A DNA stretch of 64,000 nucleotides from Piromyces finnis (lineage: Eukaryota; Neocallimastigomycota; Neocallimastigomycetes; Neocallimastigales; Neocallimastigaceae): contig MCFH01000089.1 in the NCBI GenBank assembly GCA_002104945.1, forward strand, positions 1-64,000. The letters run 5' to 3'. The notes below the pieces were generated by a model. That model did not search any database. It worked only from the letters and a program-made list of their open reading frames with translations, and was not told the DNA's origin. Positions 12,225 through 23,200 of the stretch are shown here, in pieces. The position numbers and the translations under genes were made by a program. How positions within the stretch are numbered: the stretch's first letter is position 1; each line of letters opens with the position of its first letter.

Positions 12225-13760
12225 TTAAACTCTATCCTCTGTTTGTTCCCATTCTTCACTTTTAGCTGGTAAGAAAGTAAATACCAAGGTTGCAATTATT
12301 AATACAGCCGCAGATATTAAAGTAAATATTAATTGTTCTGTTGTTCCAGATTTAATACTATCAATTAAACCACCAACCCAAATAATGATAATAAAGATTG
12401 GAAGAATAATTTTTACAATAAGTAACCACCATGTACCCACCTTTAAGAATCTACTTTTATTATTTAAGAAACCAATTAATTTCTTAGAATCAAATATCCA
12501 AGCAAAGACAACACATTCTAATACAACACCAATTAAAATGGCAACTTGATTGATAAAGGTATCTACAATACCTAAAAGAGATTCACCAAATTGGGTGGCA
12601 TAAAGCATTGAAATAACAGCACCAATACCGCATAATACTGACATTGTAGTGTGTCTAGACCATCCGAATTTATTTTGAATTGAAAAGGATAATGGTTCAA
12701 TAGTAGATAAAATACTAGTAATACCAGCAAGATAAACAGTAATGAAGAATAATGGACCAATAATTACAGAAAACTTTCCTAATACATTTAAAATAGTTGG
12801 ATAAACAACAAATACTAATCCAGCACCTTGAATATTTAATCCATCAGCACTTTTTGTATCTAAAAGTTGGTCCATACTTTTTCCTGATTGATTGGCCATG
12901 TAACCTAAAATAGAGAATACACCAAGAGCAGCAAAGTTTTCAAATGAACAATTAGCGATAGCAATAGATAAAGTATTGGTAATTAAATCAGTTTCCTTTT
13001 TAGTGTAACTGGCATAGGTAAAGGCAATAGACATACCAAGACTAAGAGAAAAAATGATTTGACCAAAGGCAGCCATCCATATATCAAACTTTAATAAATT
13101 TGACCAATCTGGTTTAAATAATTTTTCTAAACCGGTAGAAGCACCACTTAGAGATAAAGAGTAAATAACAATAAATACCATAATAATGAATAATAATGGA
13201 ACCAATAATTTTGATAATTTTCCAAGACCTTTTTCTAAATCTCTATGAGAAATAAACCAAATAATTACCCAACCAATAAGCATAGCTATAGCAATAATTG
13301 GAAGGAAATGAAATAATCCGGTATAACTTTCAGTGGATTGTAAAAGTTCTTTTCCAAAGTAAGTTTTTGGTTCGTTACCCCAACCTTTGAAAAAACTTAA
13401 TACGATATATATACCATCCCAACCTAAAATGGCTGAATAATAAATCATAATCATATATACTGATACTGGTAAAAACCAACCTAAAAATTCGAATTTTGAA
13501 TGAATCTTTTTGACAGCTTTAGCAAATGATGATTTGTAATTGTAACCAACACCATATTCTAAAATTAGAAAAGGTACACCCATTAAAAGAATAGCTACAA
13601 GGTATGGAATATAAAAAGCACCACCACCATTAAAACAAAGTACATATGGATATCTCCAAATATTTCCAAGACCAACTGCTGATCCAATCATAGCTAAAAT
13701 GAATGAAAGATTACTACCCCATTCATTTTGTTGAGTTTTTTTTCCTTCAACAACAGACAT
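12225..13760 (-). CDS. Sodium:neurotransmitter symporter family (SNF/NSS) transporter, bacterial type
   Basis: 511 aa, intronless, polytopic with about 12 hydrophobic segments; family members are usually 450-550 aa in prokaryotes. The N-terminus begins NEWGSNLSFILAMIGSAVGLGNIWRYPYV, with the hallmark unwound TM1 GLGNIWRYPY (about residues 32-41) that binds Na+ and substrate in LeuT-fold transporters. TM6 (FSLSLGMSIAFTYASY) and TM8 (AGITSILSTIEP) also carry family-like signatures. It should drive Na+-coupled uptake of an amino acid or related amine across the plasma membrane; the substrate cannot be told. The short loops and compact length resemble bacterial and archaeal members more than animal transporters, which fits acquisition by horizontal transfer in a rumen environment (inference). 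The first ATG (13760) is placed just ahead of the conserved core. Confidence 0.93.
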   Translation of the reverse strand: MSVVEGKKTQQNEWGSNLSFILAMIGSAVGLGNIWRYPYVLCFNGGGAFYIPYLVAILLMGVPFLILEYGVGYNYKSSFAKAVKKIHSKFEFLGWFLPVSVYMIMIYYSAILGWDGIYIVLSFFKGWGNEPKTYFGKELLQSTESYTGLFHFLPIIAIAMLIGWVIIWFISHRDLEKGLGKLSKLLVPLLFIIMVFIVIYSLSLSGASTGLEKLFKPDWSNLLKFDIWMAAFGQIIFSLSLGMSIAFTYASYTKKETDLITNTLSIAIANCSFENFAALGVFSILGYMANQSGKSMDQLLDTKSADGLNIQGAGLVFVVYPTILNVLGKFSVIIGPLFFITVYLAGITSILSTIEPLSFSIQNKFGWSRHTTMSVLCGIGAVISMLYATQFGESLLGIVDTFINQVAILIGVVLECVVFAWIFDSKKLIGFLNNKSRFLKVGTWWLLIVKIILPIFIIIIWVGGLIDSIKSGTTEQLIFTLISAAVLIIATLVFTFLPAKSEEWEQTEDRV

Positions 13761-13964
13761 TTTTTTTTATTTTATTTTTTTCTACTTTTATAAATATATA
13801 TTTAATAATTTTTATTATATATATATTCTTTTTTTTTTCTTCTTCTTCCTTTGACTCTTTTATTTATTAAGAAGCCAATATTTTCTTTTTTCTTTTCTTA
13901 TATAATTATATAATAATAATTTAAATTATTTTTTTTATATTATTATAATTTATTTAAAAAAAAA

Positions 13965-14774
13965 TAAAAAAGCTTCTTTATTATTCAATCAAGTTTTGAT
14001 TTATTATATGATTCAATATAAATTTTAAATAGTCTATTTATATTATTTATATATTATTACACAATTTATTCAAATAATAAATAAATTATATTTTAATAAA
14101 TTATTTTTGTATTCATAATCTGAATTATATACAATTGACTCTATATATATAATAATATATAAAATAATATATTACTATGTTGTTTATGAAAATCTGTTAA
14201 AATAGATTAAATCTTGTATCACAAAGCATTTTCACATGACTTGAAGGTATGACAAAAATAGAGGAAAGAAAACTAGACAAAAAGGAACATTGAAATTTTA
14301 TTAAGAGTTGTTTAATTTAGGATTTAGGTTTATAATTATGTCAACTTTATTAATATATTTTATGATAAAGAACTACTTGCGTTACATTCTTCTCAAACTA
14401 CATGTATTTATACATTTACATTGTGACTTAAACATATAATCAAATACAATATATACAAATACGTTTTAATATATTTCAATACATTTGAATACATGTGACA
14501 TAACGTTTCACATATTCTAACAAAATTAAAAAAGCTTCTTTATTATTCAATCAAGTTTTGATTTATTATATGATTCAATATAAATTTTAAATAGTCTATT
14601 TATATTATTTATATATTATTACACAATTTATTCAAACAATAAATAAATTATATTTTAATATGAAAATCTGTTAAAATAGATTAAATCTTGTATCACAAAG
14701 CATTTTCACATGACTTGAAGGTATGACAAAAATAGAGGAAAGAAAACTAGACAAAAAGGAACATTGAAATTTTT
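13965..14774. repeat. Direct duplication of a ~250-bp non-coding block, two copies
   Basis: Block A (13965-14097) recurs as A' (14528-14659) with a single obvious substitution, and block B (14186-14297; contains CATGACTTGAAGGTATGAC) recurs as B' (14660-14774). In copy 1, A and B are separated by about 90 bp that are missing in copy 2. Copy 1 also carries a solo-LTR-like insertion directly after B, absent from B'. The near identity implies a recent segmental duplication upstream of the symporter gene. Confidence 0.9.
14297..14527 (-). mobile_element. Solo-LTR-like dispersed repeat, copy 1
   Basis: About 225-bp element ending in TTCTAACA on the + strand (TGTTAGAATATG when read on the - strand). 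The same sequence is present at about 35187-35405. Copy 1 interrupts the duplicated block B/A' boundary and is flanked by AAATT on both sides, consistent with a 5-bp target duplication, though T/A runs make the exact border ambiguous. The TGTTAG start is typical of LTRs; the opposite end reads ...CTCTTAATA rather than a clear CA. Confidence 0.65.
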
Positions 14775-15344
14775 TAACCTTTTTTTTATTTATTTATTTA
14801 TTTAGTAATTTATTCATTCATTTATTAATAAATTAAAAATGGATGATTAAATTGGAAGGTATGACAAACAACAAACAAAATTAATCATTTTTTCCTTCAA
14901 CAACAGACATTTTAATGAAAAGTGGAATTTTTCAAATTTTAAGTTTTTTTTTTTTTTACCTTTCTTTATTTAATATTTTCTTAAAGAAAAAAGGACGTTT
15001 AGTGCAATTTTAATATTTCTAATATTTGCTGTAAAATATCTCTTTCTTTTTTTTTTGAAGCTTTATTACTGCTAAAGAAAAAAAAAAATAAGAAAAAAAA
15101 AGTTTTTGAGATTTTTTTAAAAAAAAAAAATTTAATTTAAAATAGATAGCACAAGAAAAATTTTTTATATTAAAAAAAAAATATAAAAAGATTAAATTTT
15201 GTGTAAAAAAAATAAAAATAATAAAAAGTAAAAAAATAATAACAAAAAGAAAAGTAATTATAAAAAAATAAAAATAAAAATAAAATAAAAATATATAAAG
15301 GACATTTTTTTTAAAATAGTTTAGATTTAAATAAAATTATAAAT
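14775..15344. other. Upstream region of the CBM1 gene with displaced symporter-start copy
   Basis: 14886-14914 repeats, in the same minus orientation, the 24-nt stretch covering the symporter start codon and first codons (MSVVEGK, then a stop two codons later). The rest is A/T homopolymer; 15200-15344 is strongly A-rich (AAAATAAAAATA type) and is the likely promoter and 5'-UTR of the CBM1 gene. No other gene seen. Confidence 0.7.
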
Positions 15345-16820
15345 ATGAAGACTGGTTCTTTATTTTTAACTTTATTAGGTTTAATTACAGCCTCTAGTTC
15401 AACAACTGTAAATACCATTACTAAATCTGGTTCAACTAAAACTGTTCCATACAGAACTGTATGTTCCACTTCACAAAAGCTTGTATCTGTTACTACAAGT
15501 ATTACTCCATCAAAAACAAATGCTTTAGATATCCCAGTTTACACTGTTGTTCCAAAAGCATATGAATATTGTACAAAGTTTTTGGAAAATTGTAAAGGAG
15601 GTCCAGTAACTATCTATGATTCTGTTAAAGGTGTACCAATCTATACTCAAATTGAATGTCCAGATCTTGGTTTTAGTAAGGATGATGTTATTGCTACCGC
15701 AAGTCCAAACCAAAAAAGTGCTTTTGATCCAAAGGAATTATATGACTTAGATCAAATAAAACTTACACTTAAAGAAAATACTGAATATATTATTCATGAT
15801 AAAACTTTATATTGTTATAAAAAGAGTTACACTATGAAACCAAGTGGTTTTTTTAGAAATGGTTGTAGTACAACTTTTTCTCCAGTTGAAATTTCTACTA
15901 AAATAGTTCCATCTGTTTCTACTACTTCCACCAAGGTTATCCCAACTACTATTACTTCCACCAAGATTATTCCAACTACTACTACTTCCACTAAGGTTAT
16001 CCCAACCACTACTACTTCAACCAAGGTTATTCCAACTACTACTACTTCAACCAAGGTTATTCCAACTACTACTACTTCAACCAAGGTTATTCCAACTACT
16101 ACTACTTCCACTAAGGTTATCCCAACTACTACTACTTCAACCAAGGTTATCCCAACTACTACTACTTCAACCAAGGTTATTCCAACTACTACTACTTCCA
16201 CTAAGGTTATTCCAACTACTACTACTTCAACCAAGGTTATTCCAACCACTACTACTTCTACCAAGGTTATTCCAACCACTACTACTTCAACCAAGGTTAT
16301 TCCAACCACTACTACTTCTACCAAGGTTATCCCAACTACTACTTCTACCAAGGTTATCCCAACTACTACTTCTACCAAGGTTATCCCAACTACTACTACT
16401 TCCACTAAGGTTATCCCAACTACTACTACTTCAACCAAGGTTATTCCAACCACTACTACTTCCACTAAGGTTATCCCAACTACTACTACTTCCACTAAGG
16501 TTATCCCAACTACTACTACTTCAACCAAGGTTATTCCAACCACTACTACTTCAACCAAGGTTATTCCAACTACCACTAAAACAATTTCAAATGGATGTGC
16601 TCCTGTTACTATCACTGTTACCAAAAAAGAAACAATTACTATGAAGGAAACAATTACAGTAACTGTTGGTGGAAATTCATCTCCAACTAATGGAGCTCAA
16701 GCTCAAAACTGTGCTTCTAGATGGGAACAATGTGGTGGTATAGGTTTTAATGGACCAACTTGTTGTCAATCAGGATTTAAATGCCAAAAAATTAGTGATT
16801 ACTATTATCAATGTTTATAA
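15345..16820 (+). CDS. Secreted protein with Thr/Ser-rich repeat linker and C-terminal CBM1
   Basis: 491 aa, intronless. Residues 1-17 form a signal peptide (MKTGSLFLTLLGLITAS). A Cys-containing N-terminal domain (about 20-190) is not recognised as any glycoside hydrolase. Residues about 190-420 consist of some 22 tandem copies of the decapeptide STKVIPTTTT (30-nt DNA unit at 15930-16580; two units are one Thr codon shorter), a likely O-glycosylated stalk. A short VTITVTKKETIT segment leads to a fungal cellulose-binding CBM1 (about 455-491: CASRWEQCGGIGFNGPTCC ... YYYQCL) with the conserved Cys pairs, GGxG and tandem Tyr. CBM1 binds crystalline cellulose through a flat aromatic face. The protein is probably a cellulose-anchored accessory or adhesion factor, since no catalytic domain is visible. 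Confidence 0.9.
   Translation: MKTGSLFLTLLGLITASSSTTVNTITKSGSTKTVPYRTVCSTSQKLVSVTTSITPSKTNALDIPVYTVVPKAYEYCTKFLENCKGGPVTIYDSVKGVPIYTQIECPDLGFSKDDVIATASPNQKSAFDPKELYDLDQIKLTLKENTEYIIHDKTLYCYKKSYTMKPSGFFRNGCSTTFSPVEISTKIVPSVSTTSTKVIPTTITSTKIIPTTTTSTKVIPTTTTSTKVIPTTTTSTKVIPTTTTSTKVIPTTTTSTKVIPTTTTSTKVIPTTTTSTKVIPTTTTSTKVIPTTTTSTKVIPTTTTSTKVIPTTTTSTKVIPTTTTSTKVIPTTTSTKVIPTTTSTKVIPTTTTSTKVIPTTTTSTKVIPTTTTSTKVIPTTTTSTKVIPTTTTSTKVIPTTTTSTKVIPTTTKTISNGCAPVTITVTKKETITMKETITVTVGGNSSPTNGAQAQNCASRWEQCGGIGFNGPTCCQSGFKCQKISDYYYQCL
15930..16580 (+). repeat. 30-bp coding minisatellite
   Basis: About 22 tandem 30-bp units encoding VIPTTTTSTK. Synonymous variants (TCA ACC versus TCC ACT, ATT versus ATC) recur in blocks, showing expansion by unequal exchange; two adjacent units (about 16321-16385) are 27 bp. 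Confidence 0.95.
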
Positions 16821-17339
16821 ATAACGAACATCTAATCTATATCATTATAAATTAAAAACAAAAATTTATAAATATAATTTTATATGGAAAAACAAATAAA
16901 ATAAATTAAAAATTTAGAAATTTTTAAAAAATTCGAACATACATTATTAAAGAGAAAAAATATATATAAAGTATTTATATTTACAAGTTATTAAGAAACA
17001 AAACAAAATAAAAAAAAAGTATTTTCATTTAAAAAATTTCAATAGATTTATTTGTGTTTTTTTTAAAAAAAATAATTTGTGGATCATTTGAATTTTTTTA
17101 ATTAATTGCATAAAAATTATTTGAAATTCATTTTACTGGTTAATTTAATGGGTTTAAAAAAGAATTTTTTTTTTTTAAATTGAACCTAAATGACTAGAAT
17201 GGGTATTTAAGTGATTTTAATAAAGGGCAAGGAAGAACACAGATAATTTTCATTTTATTAAAATGAATTTTTTTGTAGGAAAGAAATTTATTTATTAACC
17301 AGGTACACTCTTACAAGAAACGTAAGAGTTATCTCTTCT
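16821..17339. other. AT-rich intergenic region
   Basis: 3' flank of the CBM1 gene; A/T-rich with no coding or repeat structure that I can support. Confidence 0.5.
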
Positions 17340-17580
17340 TGTTAGTTATTTTTACTCACTTACAAAGGAACACCATTCTTGACCATTCTTGACGATAACA
17401 GCAGAACTTCTAACCATAATCATGCCTTTTGTTATTGACCAGCAATGATCAATGTTCAAAAGGTTTGAAGCAACAGCCAAGAGCGTCAATGCTGAAGAAA
17501 CAGTATGACAGGCCAGGAGGGCCAGCACAACCAATGGAGATCTTTGACTAGGTGTCCCATTGGAAGTCAAATACAATTAT
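17340..17580 (-). pseudogene. GC-richer decayed coding fragment, possibly dockerin-like
   Basis: This 240-bp island is markedly more GC-rich and of higher complexity than everything around it. On the minus strand a 74-codon frame includes HCWSITKG ... VKNGQEWC. The CWSxxxG and N-x-x-W-C pattern loosely resembles the fungal double-Cys dockerin (CBM10-type) of anaerobic fungal cellulosomes, but the CC pair and central Gly-Tyr are missing in this frame. I therefore treat it as a frameshifted relic of some secreted protein. The dockerin identity is a weak guess. Confidence 0.3.
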
Positions 17581-18750
17581 TGTACTTTAGTATGATAGTG
17601 GCTTTCTTACTTTAATTAAAGTGACTTGAATATATTATACCCAATTTTTATTCATTTGTGTTTATTTAATCCTATTTTTTTTTTTATTTTTATTTGTGTT
17701 TATTAAGACATATTTTTTTTATAACATGTATTATAATTTTAATAATAAAGTTTAAAAATAGTTGATGTCGTTAAAAAAAAAGTTATTTGTAGTGAACAAG
17801 CAAGAATGTTTTATTTAATAAAGAAAATCATGTATTTAAATTATTACTTGTAATAGAATTACACCTATCTAAATCTAAAACCTTGTGTCTATTCATAGTA
17901 AATGATGATGAATCATTGAATTTTTTGAATATTCTTTATTGAATAATACAAAATAACTTTATTTTTTGGCTTTTTTCTTTCATATTAAATTTAAGAATTA
18001 ATTTAATATTCTTATATATTAATATTTATATTCATGATTCAATGTAGAATTTCATTTTATTGTAATACTAATTTGTATTACATTACTTTTTACTTTTATA
18101 GTAATATTTCATTTATGTAAAATATATTATATTATATCTTATTTAATTATCAGTCATATATTATGAATGCATTATATAATTGATATTCAATTATATTTAA
18201 TTCTAGAAATTTCATAATATATAGATGCTTAATAATTAATTAGAGAGATTTGATATAAAATATAAATTATAAACCTTAATTATTATAAATTGGTAAATTT
18301 ATAATAATTACATAAAATCCGATAAAAATCTTAAATTTACATAAAAAGTTATAGTCGTGGCGTATATTTAAATTATGATTATCACGAGAAATTATTGTAC
18401 ATAAATAAATGTTATTTCTTATTTTATTAATGTTTCTATATTTATTTTATATATTATTATTAATTCCATTATATTTATATTATCTACTAGTTCTAAATTA
18501 AATTTTATATTAATTATTCTTGAGAAAATTTATAATATTGTTTTTAATATAAACTTTATTTATTAATATTATTAATAAAAAGGTAATTACAAAGTACATA
18601 AATAGTTCATAAATTTATTCTCTATTTATACTAAGGATTGTGGCGTATTATTTATCATGAGAATATTCTATGACTAAATATATTAGTAATACATAATTCT
18701 ATTCTATTCTACATATTTCTAGATTTAAGTTAAATTATTAATGTTTAACA
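17581..18750. other. AT-rich region probably including a Copia LTR
   Basis: No gene. The right end (…ATGTTTAACA at 18741-18750) abuts the polypurine tract of the Copia remnant, so on the minus strand its 3' LTR starts TGTTAAACATTAAT here and runs leftward for an undetermined length. Two partly similar motifs, GTGGCGTAT followed by ATCA(C/T)GAGAA, occur near 18357 and 18640. 17722-17778 shares about 55 bp with 43669-43727. Confidence 0.45.
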
Positions 18751-18752
18751 TT

Positions 18753-18760
18753 CCCCCCTC
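18753..18760 (-). promoter_or_regulatory. Copia polypurine tract
   Basis: CCCCCCTC on the plus strand reads GAGGGGGG on the minus strand, 2 nt before the TGTTAAAC LTR start. This is the expected plus-strand DNA primer site of a minus-oriented LTR retrotransposon. Confidence 0.7.
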
Positions 18761-18889
18761 AAATTTGTTTTTATGAAAAATAAAAATAAAATTTGAAGAG
18801 ATTAAGAAATTGAAAAATTTAAGTAGTAGAATGTAAAATATAAAATATAAGATATTAATAAAATAAAGTTGATTATAAGTTTTTGCAAA

Positions 18890-19243
18890 TTTTGTTATTT
18901 TTTAAATATAGTGTCAGTGAACTTTTTCATTTTTGATCCATTAATATTTTTTGTTAAAAAGTCTGCTAGCATATTGTTTGTGTCGATATATTCTAATTTA
19001 ATTTTGTTATTTTTAATATTGTCTCTATTGAAATGAAATTTTATATTTATGTGTTTAAGTTTGGAATTTAATTCACCATTTTCAATTGCTCTTTTACTTG
19101 CTAAGTTGTCAGTATAAATAGTTATAGGTTCGTTGAATTTGAATAATTCTTCTAAGATATTTCTAAAGTATAAAATTTTCTTAGTGCATTCTGTAGTACT
19201 GATATATTCGGCTTCAGCAGTAGAAGTAGCAACAGTTTGTTGT
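18890..19243 (-). pseudogene. Ty1/Copia retrotransposon RNase H C-terminus, truncated by an LTR
   Basis: The minus strand from 19243 down to about 18893 reads through to a stop. It encodes the end of a Copia polyprotein: VATSTAEAEYISTTEC, then YTDNLASKRAIENG, KLKHINIKFHFNRD and LADFLTKNI, all diagnostic of Copia RNase H (the Asp in TDN is a catalytic metal ligand). The frame is open but cut exactly at 19243/19244 by the element 1 LTR. No further Copia sequence appears on the other side of element 1. Confidence 0.88.
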
Positions 19244-19848
19244 TGTAATGTTGAACACTGAAAGAATAGATTAGGATATCTATTCTATTACAATAACACA
19301 AGATTTTGAAAAAATAAAATAAAAAATTGTTTTATAAAATATCTTTTATTATAATAGAATTTTAATAATAACAATTACATCGATAAAATGATGAAAAATA
19401 TCTTCTATTTATATTTTTCCTAAATACATTTATATTATATTATAACTATTTATTTCTTATATATTATTATTTAAAATCTACACTAAAATCTTAATTATTA
19501 ATAAATATTTAAACTATAACTATTTTTAGTAAAATACAATTGGCAATTCAAATTAAGTACTATTTAATTTGAATATGTGCCCATGTATTATTGATATATT
19601 AATCATTTATTATTTATCTATTTCTATAAAAAACAATACTAAAACTAGGGATTTAAATTGAGAATATTAATTTGCTTGTTAAACATTAAAAATAAATTAA
19701 TAATTTATTTTGTTTTAAACTTTAATTATTAATAAATAAATTATGTCTCATTTTCTTTTTCTGAATATAATTTGTGTAACTTAAACAATAATACTTGTGG
19801 CTTAAGTTACATTAAAGATATCAAACAGAGGCGTTTGATATCTTTACA
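19244..19848 (-). repeat. Element 1 3' LTR
   Basis: 605 bp, TGTAATG...TTTACA on the plus strand (TG/CA ends), matching 31732-32336. The adjacent polypurine tract, read on the minus strand, is AGAGAGAGAGAT. It contains ATAACAATTAC near 19368 and a TATTTATA box complement near 19406. Confidence 0.93.
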
Positions 19849-19884
19849 ATCTCTCTCTCTAAGTCGAGCTCCTGCGAGATTAAT

Positions 19885-20268
19885 TTATAAGGAATCTTTT
19901 CTCGAAGGAATTTCAATTACAAATGGTTGGTATCTATGCTTGATTAGATTACCAACTTTATTCTCTCTAATTTTCATGGAGGAGTCGTTCGACTTATATT
20001 TTGACTTTTTAGAGTTTCTTTCAAACTCTTGTATTAATTGTTTATCTGGAATCTGATCTTCAGAAATCCAAGTGGATTTGTCAAATCCTTTCCATGATAA
20101 CTTATAAAATGTTTCACCATTAACAGATTTCATCTTTTCAATTTTCTCTGGAATTTTTTCAATTAAATCTGTGTTAAGGTGAATGTTCCTCTTCCTACGA
20201 TTAGACCTGTCGTTAAACTTGTTTTCAAAATATGGTTCTAACAATGAAAATGAAAGACTGGATGACAT
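19885..20268 (-). CDS. Element 1 pol 3' end: chromodomain, in shifted frame
   Basis: This frame continues the polyprotein after a one-base deletion near 20245-20255 relative to element 2 (the main frame ends ...HPVFHFHC-stop, while this one resumes SLLEPY). It carries a chromodomain-like segment, ETFYKLSWKGFDKSTWISEDQI, as expected at the C-terminus of chromovirus integrases, where it targets insertion to modified chromatin. Together with 20238-24377 it forms one broken polyprotein gene. Confidence 0.8.
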   Translation of the reverse strand: MSSSLSFSLLEPYFENKFNDRSNRRKRNIHLNTDLIEKIPEKIEKMKSVNGETFYKLSWKGFDKSTWISEDQIPDKQLIQEFERNSKKSKYKSNDSSMKIRENKVGNLIKHRYQPFVIEIPSRKDSL

Positions 20269-23200
20269 CTCATTGTCTTTGGAAGTTTCAATTTGAAAGC
20301 GAGAGAACTAACTTTTTCAATTATCTCAAATGGACCAAGCATTTGAGGTGCTAATTTTCTCTTTAGGTTAGTTCCAGGAGAATCTTTCAATAACCATACC
20401 TTCTTTCCTACTTCGAACTCCGGGGGAATCATTCTCTTCATATCGGCATATTTCTTATATGTTTCTTTTGCTTTTTCTAAGTTTTCTTTTAATAATTTAA
20501 AGTTTTCATTCATATCAATTACTCTTTGTTCAGCTCTACTAGGTCTATCATTAGCTGGAATTTCTAAGCTGAACTTTGGATGAAAACCATAATTAGCAAA
20601 GAATGGGGATTGATTTATAGATTGTTGTAAAGTATTATTATATGCAAATTCAGCAAATGGGATAAGATCAACCCAGTTATTCTGCTTTTTATTTATAAAA
20701 CAACGGAAATATTGTTCTAATATGCCGTTCACCCTCTCCGTTTGACCATCTGTCTGCGGATGGTTGGCAGTCGATAATGAATGATTGATATTAAGAAGGT
20801 CACAAAGTCTTGACCAAAAGTCAGAAGTAAATTGCGAGCCTCTATCAGAAATGATGGAATCAGGAAGACCATGCAAACGGAAGACATTAGCAATAAAAGC
20901 ATCAGCAGCAATCGAAGCAGTAGGAAGACAACGTAAAGGAATGGCGTGAGCAAATTTAGTAAATCTATCGACAACAACCATGAGAGTTGTCATATCTCTG
21001 GACTTAGGAAGATCAACAATAAAATCAATAGAAATATCAGACCAGGGCCTACTGGGAGTGCCCAAGGGGGATAACAATCCATAAGGCTTATGTCTGGGGA
21101 CTTTGGATTTGCAACAAGTCACGCAAGATTTGATAAAAGATTTAACGTCTGAATGAAACCTTGGCCACCAAAAGTTTCTGGAAATCAGTTCAGTGGTTTT
21201 CTTAATACCGAAATGACCAGCAGCAACAGAATCATGATGAAGTTCCAAAACTCTTGTCCTAAGAGATTTAGGAACATAAATAAGATTATTATATAACAAA
21301 AATCCTTCATTATCAATAATAACTTTATCAATATTTTTAATAGGTGCATTACATGCAGAACCATTCATTTTAAATTGGACAATAGAATTATACAAATCGT
21401 CATTTTTAAGTTCTAATAAAATAGAATCGATTAACGGTTTGTTATCGCTATGATGAAACGAAATAGTAAGACAAGAAACATCAGAATTAATATTATTCTC
21501 TAAATGGTCACTTCTACGAGACAGGATATCAGGCTTACCGGATTTCTTTCCAGCTCTATAAATGAGTTTAAAATCAAATCTGGATAAGAACAAATTCCAT
21601 CTAATTTGTCTCTGAGATAACATTTCAGGTTTTCTAGGAAATGTTAAATTCTTGTGATCAGTATAAATTATGAACGGATGGCGTGCACCTTCTAAATAAT
21701 GACGCCATTCTTCAAGAGCAATTACAATAGCTAAAAGTTCCTTGTCATATATAGGATAGTTTCTTTGACAACTCGTCAAACTTTTAGAAAGAAATGCAAT
21801 AGGATGTAATTTGCCATCAAATTCTTGAGAGAGAATAGCACCGACAGCATAATTACTAGCATCAGTTTCTACAATAAATTGTTTATTACTATCCGCATGT
21901 TTCAGAATAGGAGCTGACGTGAACAGAGATTTTAATAAAATAAAAGCGTCCTGATCTTCTTTCACCCAGTTAAAAGCAACATTCTTTCTAGTGAGTTTGT
22001 GAAGAGGGTTTGCAATTTTAGCAAAGTCTTTAATAAAAATTCTGTAATAGTTGCATAAACCAATAAAAGACTGAACCTCTTTAACATTCTTGGGAACCGG
22101 CCAATCGAGAATTGCTTTAACTTTATTTTCATCCATTTGCAATCCATCCTTTGAAATGACATAACCAAGAAAAGTGGTTTTCTCAACATCAAACTCACAT
22201 TTTTCTAATTTAACATAAAGATTATTTTCAAGTAGTTTCTTAAGTACCTTTTTAACATGCTCATGATGCTCTTCGATATTATTAGAATAAATAAGGATAT
22301 CATCAATATACGAGATAACAAAATCGTCTAAGTAATCACTGAGAACATCGTTAATAAAGTGTTGAAAAGTTGCAGGTGCATTCTTTAATCCAAAAGGCAT
22401 AACTAGATATTCATAATGACCATACCTAGTACGAAAAGCTGTTTTGTATTCGTCACCTTCTTTAATACGAATAAGATTATAAGCAGATTTGAGATCTAAT
22501 TTAGTGAAAATTTTAGCATTTTTCACTCTTTCCAGAAGGTCACTAATTAAAGGTAAAGGATATGAATTACGAATGGTAATGTCATTCAACTTTCTATAAT
22601 CAATACAAAGTCTCAGGGAGCCATCCTTCTTTTTAACAAACAAAATTGGAGCCTTTGCAGGAGACGATGATTTCCTAATAAAACCCTTATTTAAATTTTC
22701 ATCTATATATTTTTTAAGTTCCTCTCTTTCAACTTCAGTTAATGGATACAAGGGTCCATAAAATAAAGTTGAATCATCCTTAAGCTTGATTTCACAATCA
22801 TAAGGTCTATGAGGAGGTAACACTTCACAATTTTTTTCGTTAAACACTTCTAAAAATTCAATATATTCGGATGGTACGGTGACCATTTTTTCTTTATTTA
22901 ATTCATTATTCTTAATCTTTGTTTCTATTAAACTAAGACTATTTTCATTACATTCATAATTACATTTATTATTACTATTACATGTTTCACTAATTTTACT
23001 AATTATACATTTAACTTTTTTATTATAATTGTCTCCGTCATCTTCGCTGTCTTCTTCATCATTAATAGTTCTTACTAGGCGTCCTCTAACGTACTCCTTG
23101 TCTTCATTATTCGAGGTGTTTGCATTATCCGAGAGACCGATGGATTTAGCCGATTTTTTCATAATACTTTTGTCGAGGACTTCATGGTCTAATTCGTCCT

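Noticed and set aside
15827-16624. 265-codon antisense frame of VVVGITLVE repeats
   Set aside because: Mirror of the CBM1 stalk minisatellite; the sense strand has signal peptide and CBM1, the antisense has no domain.
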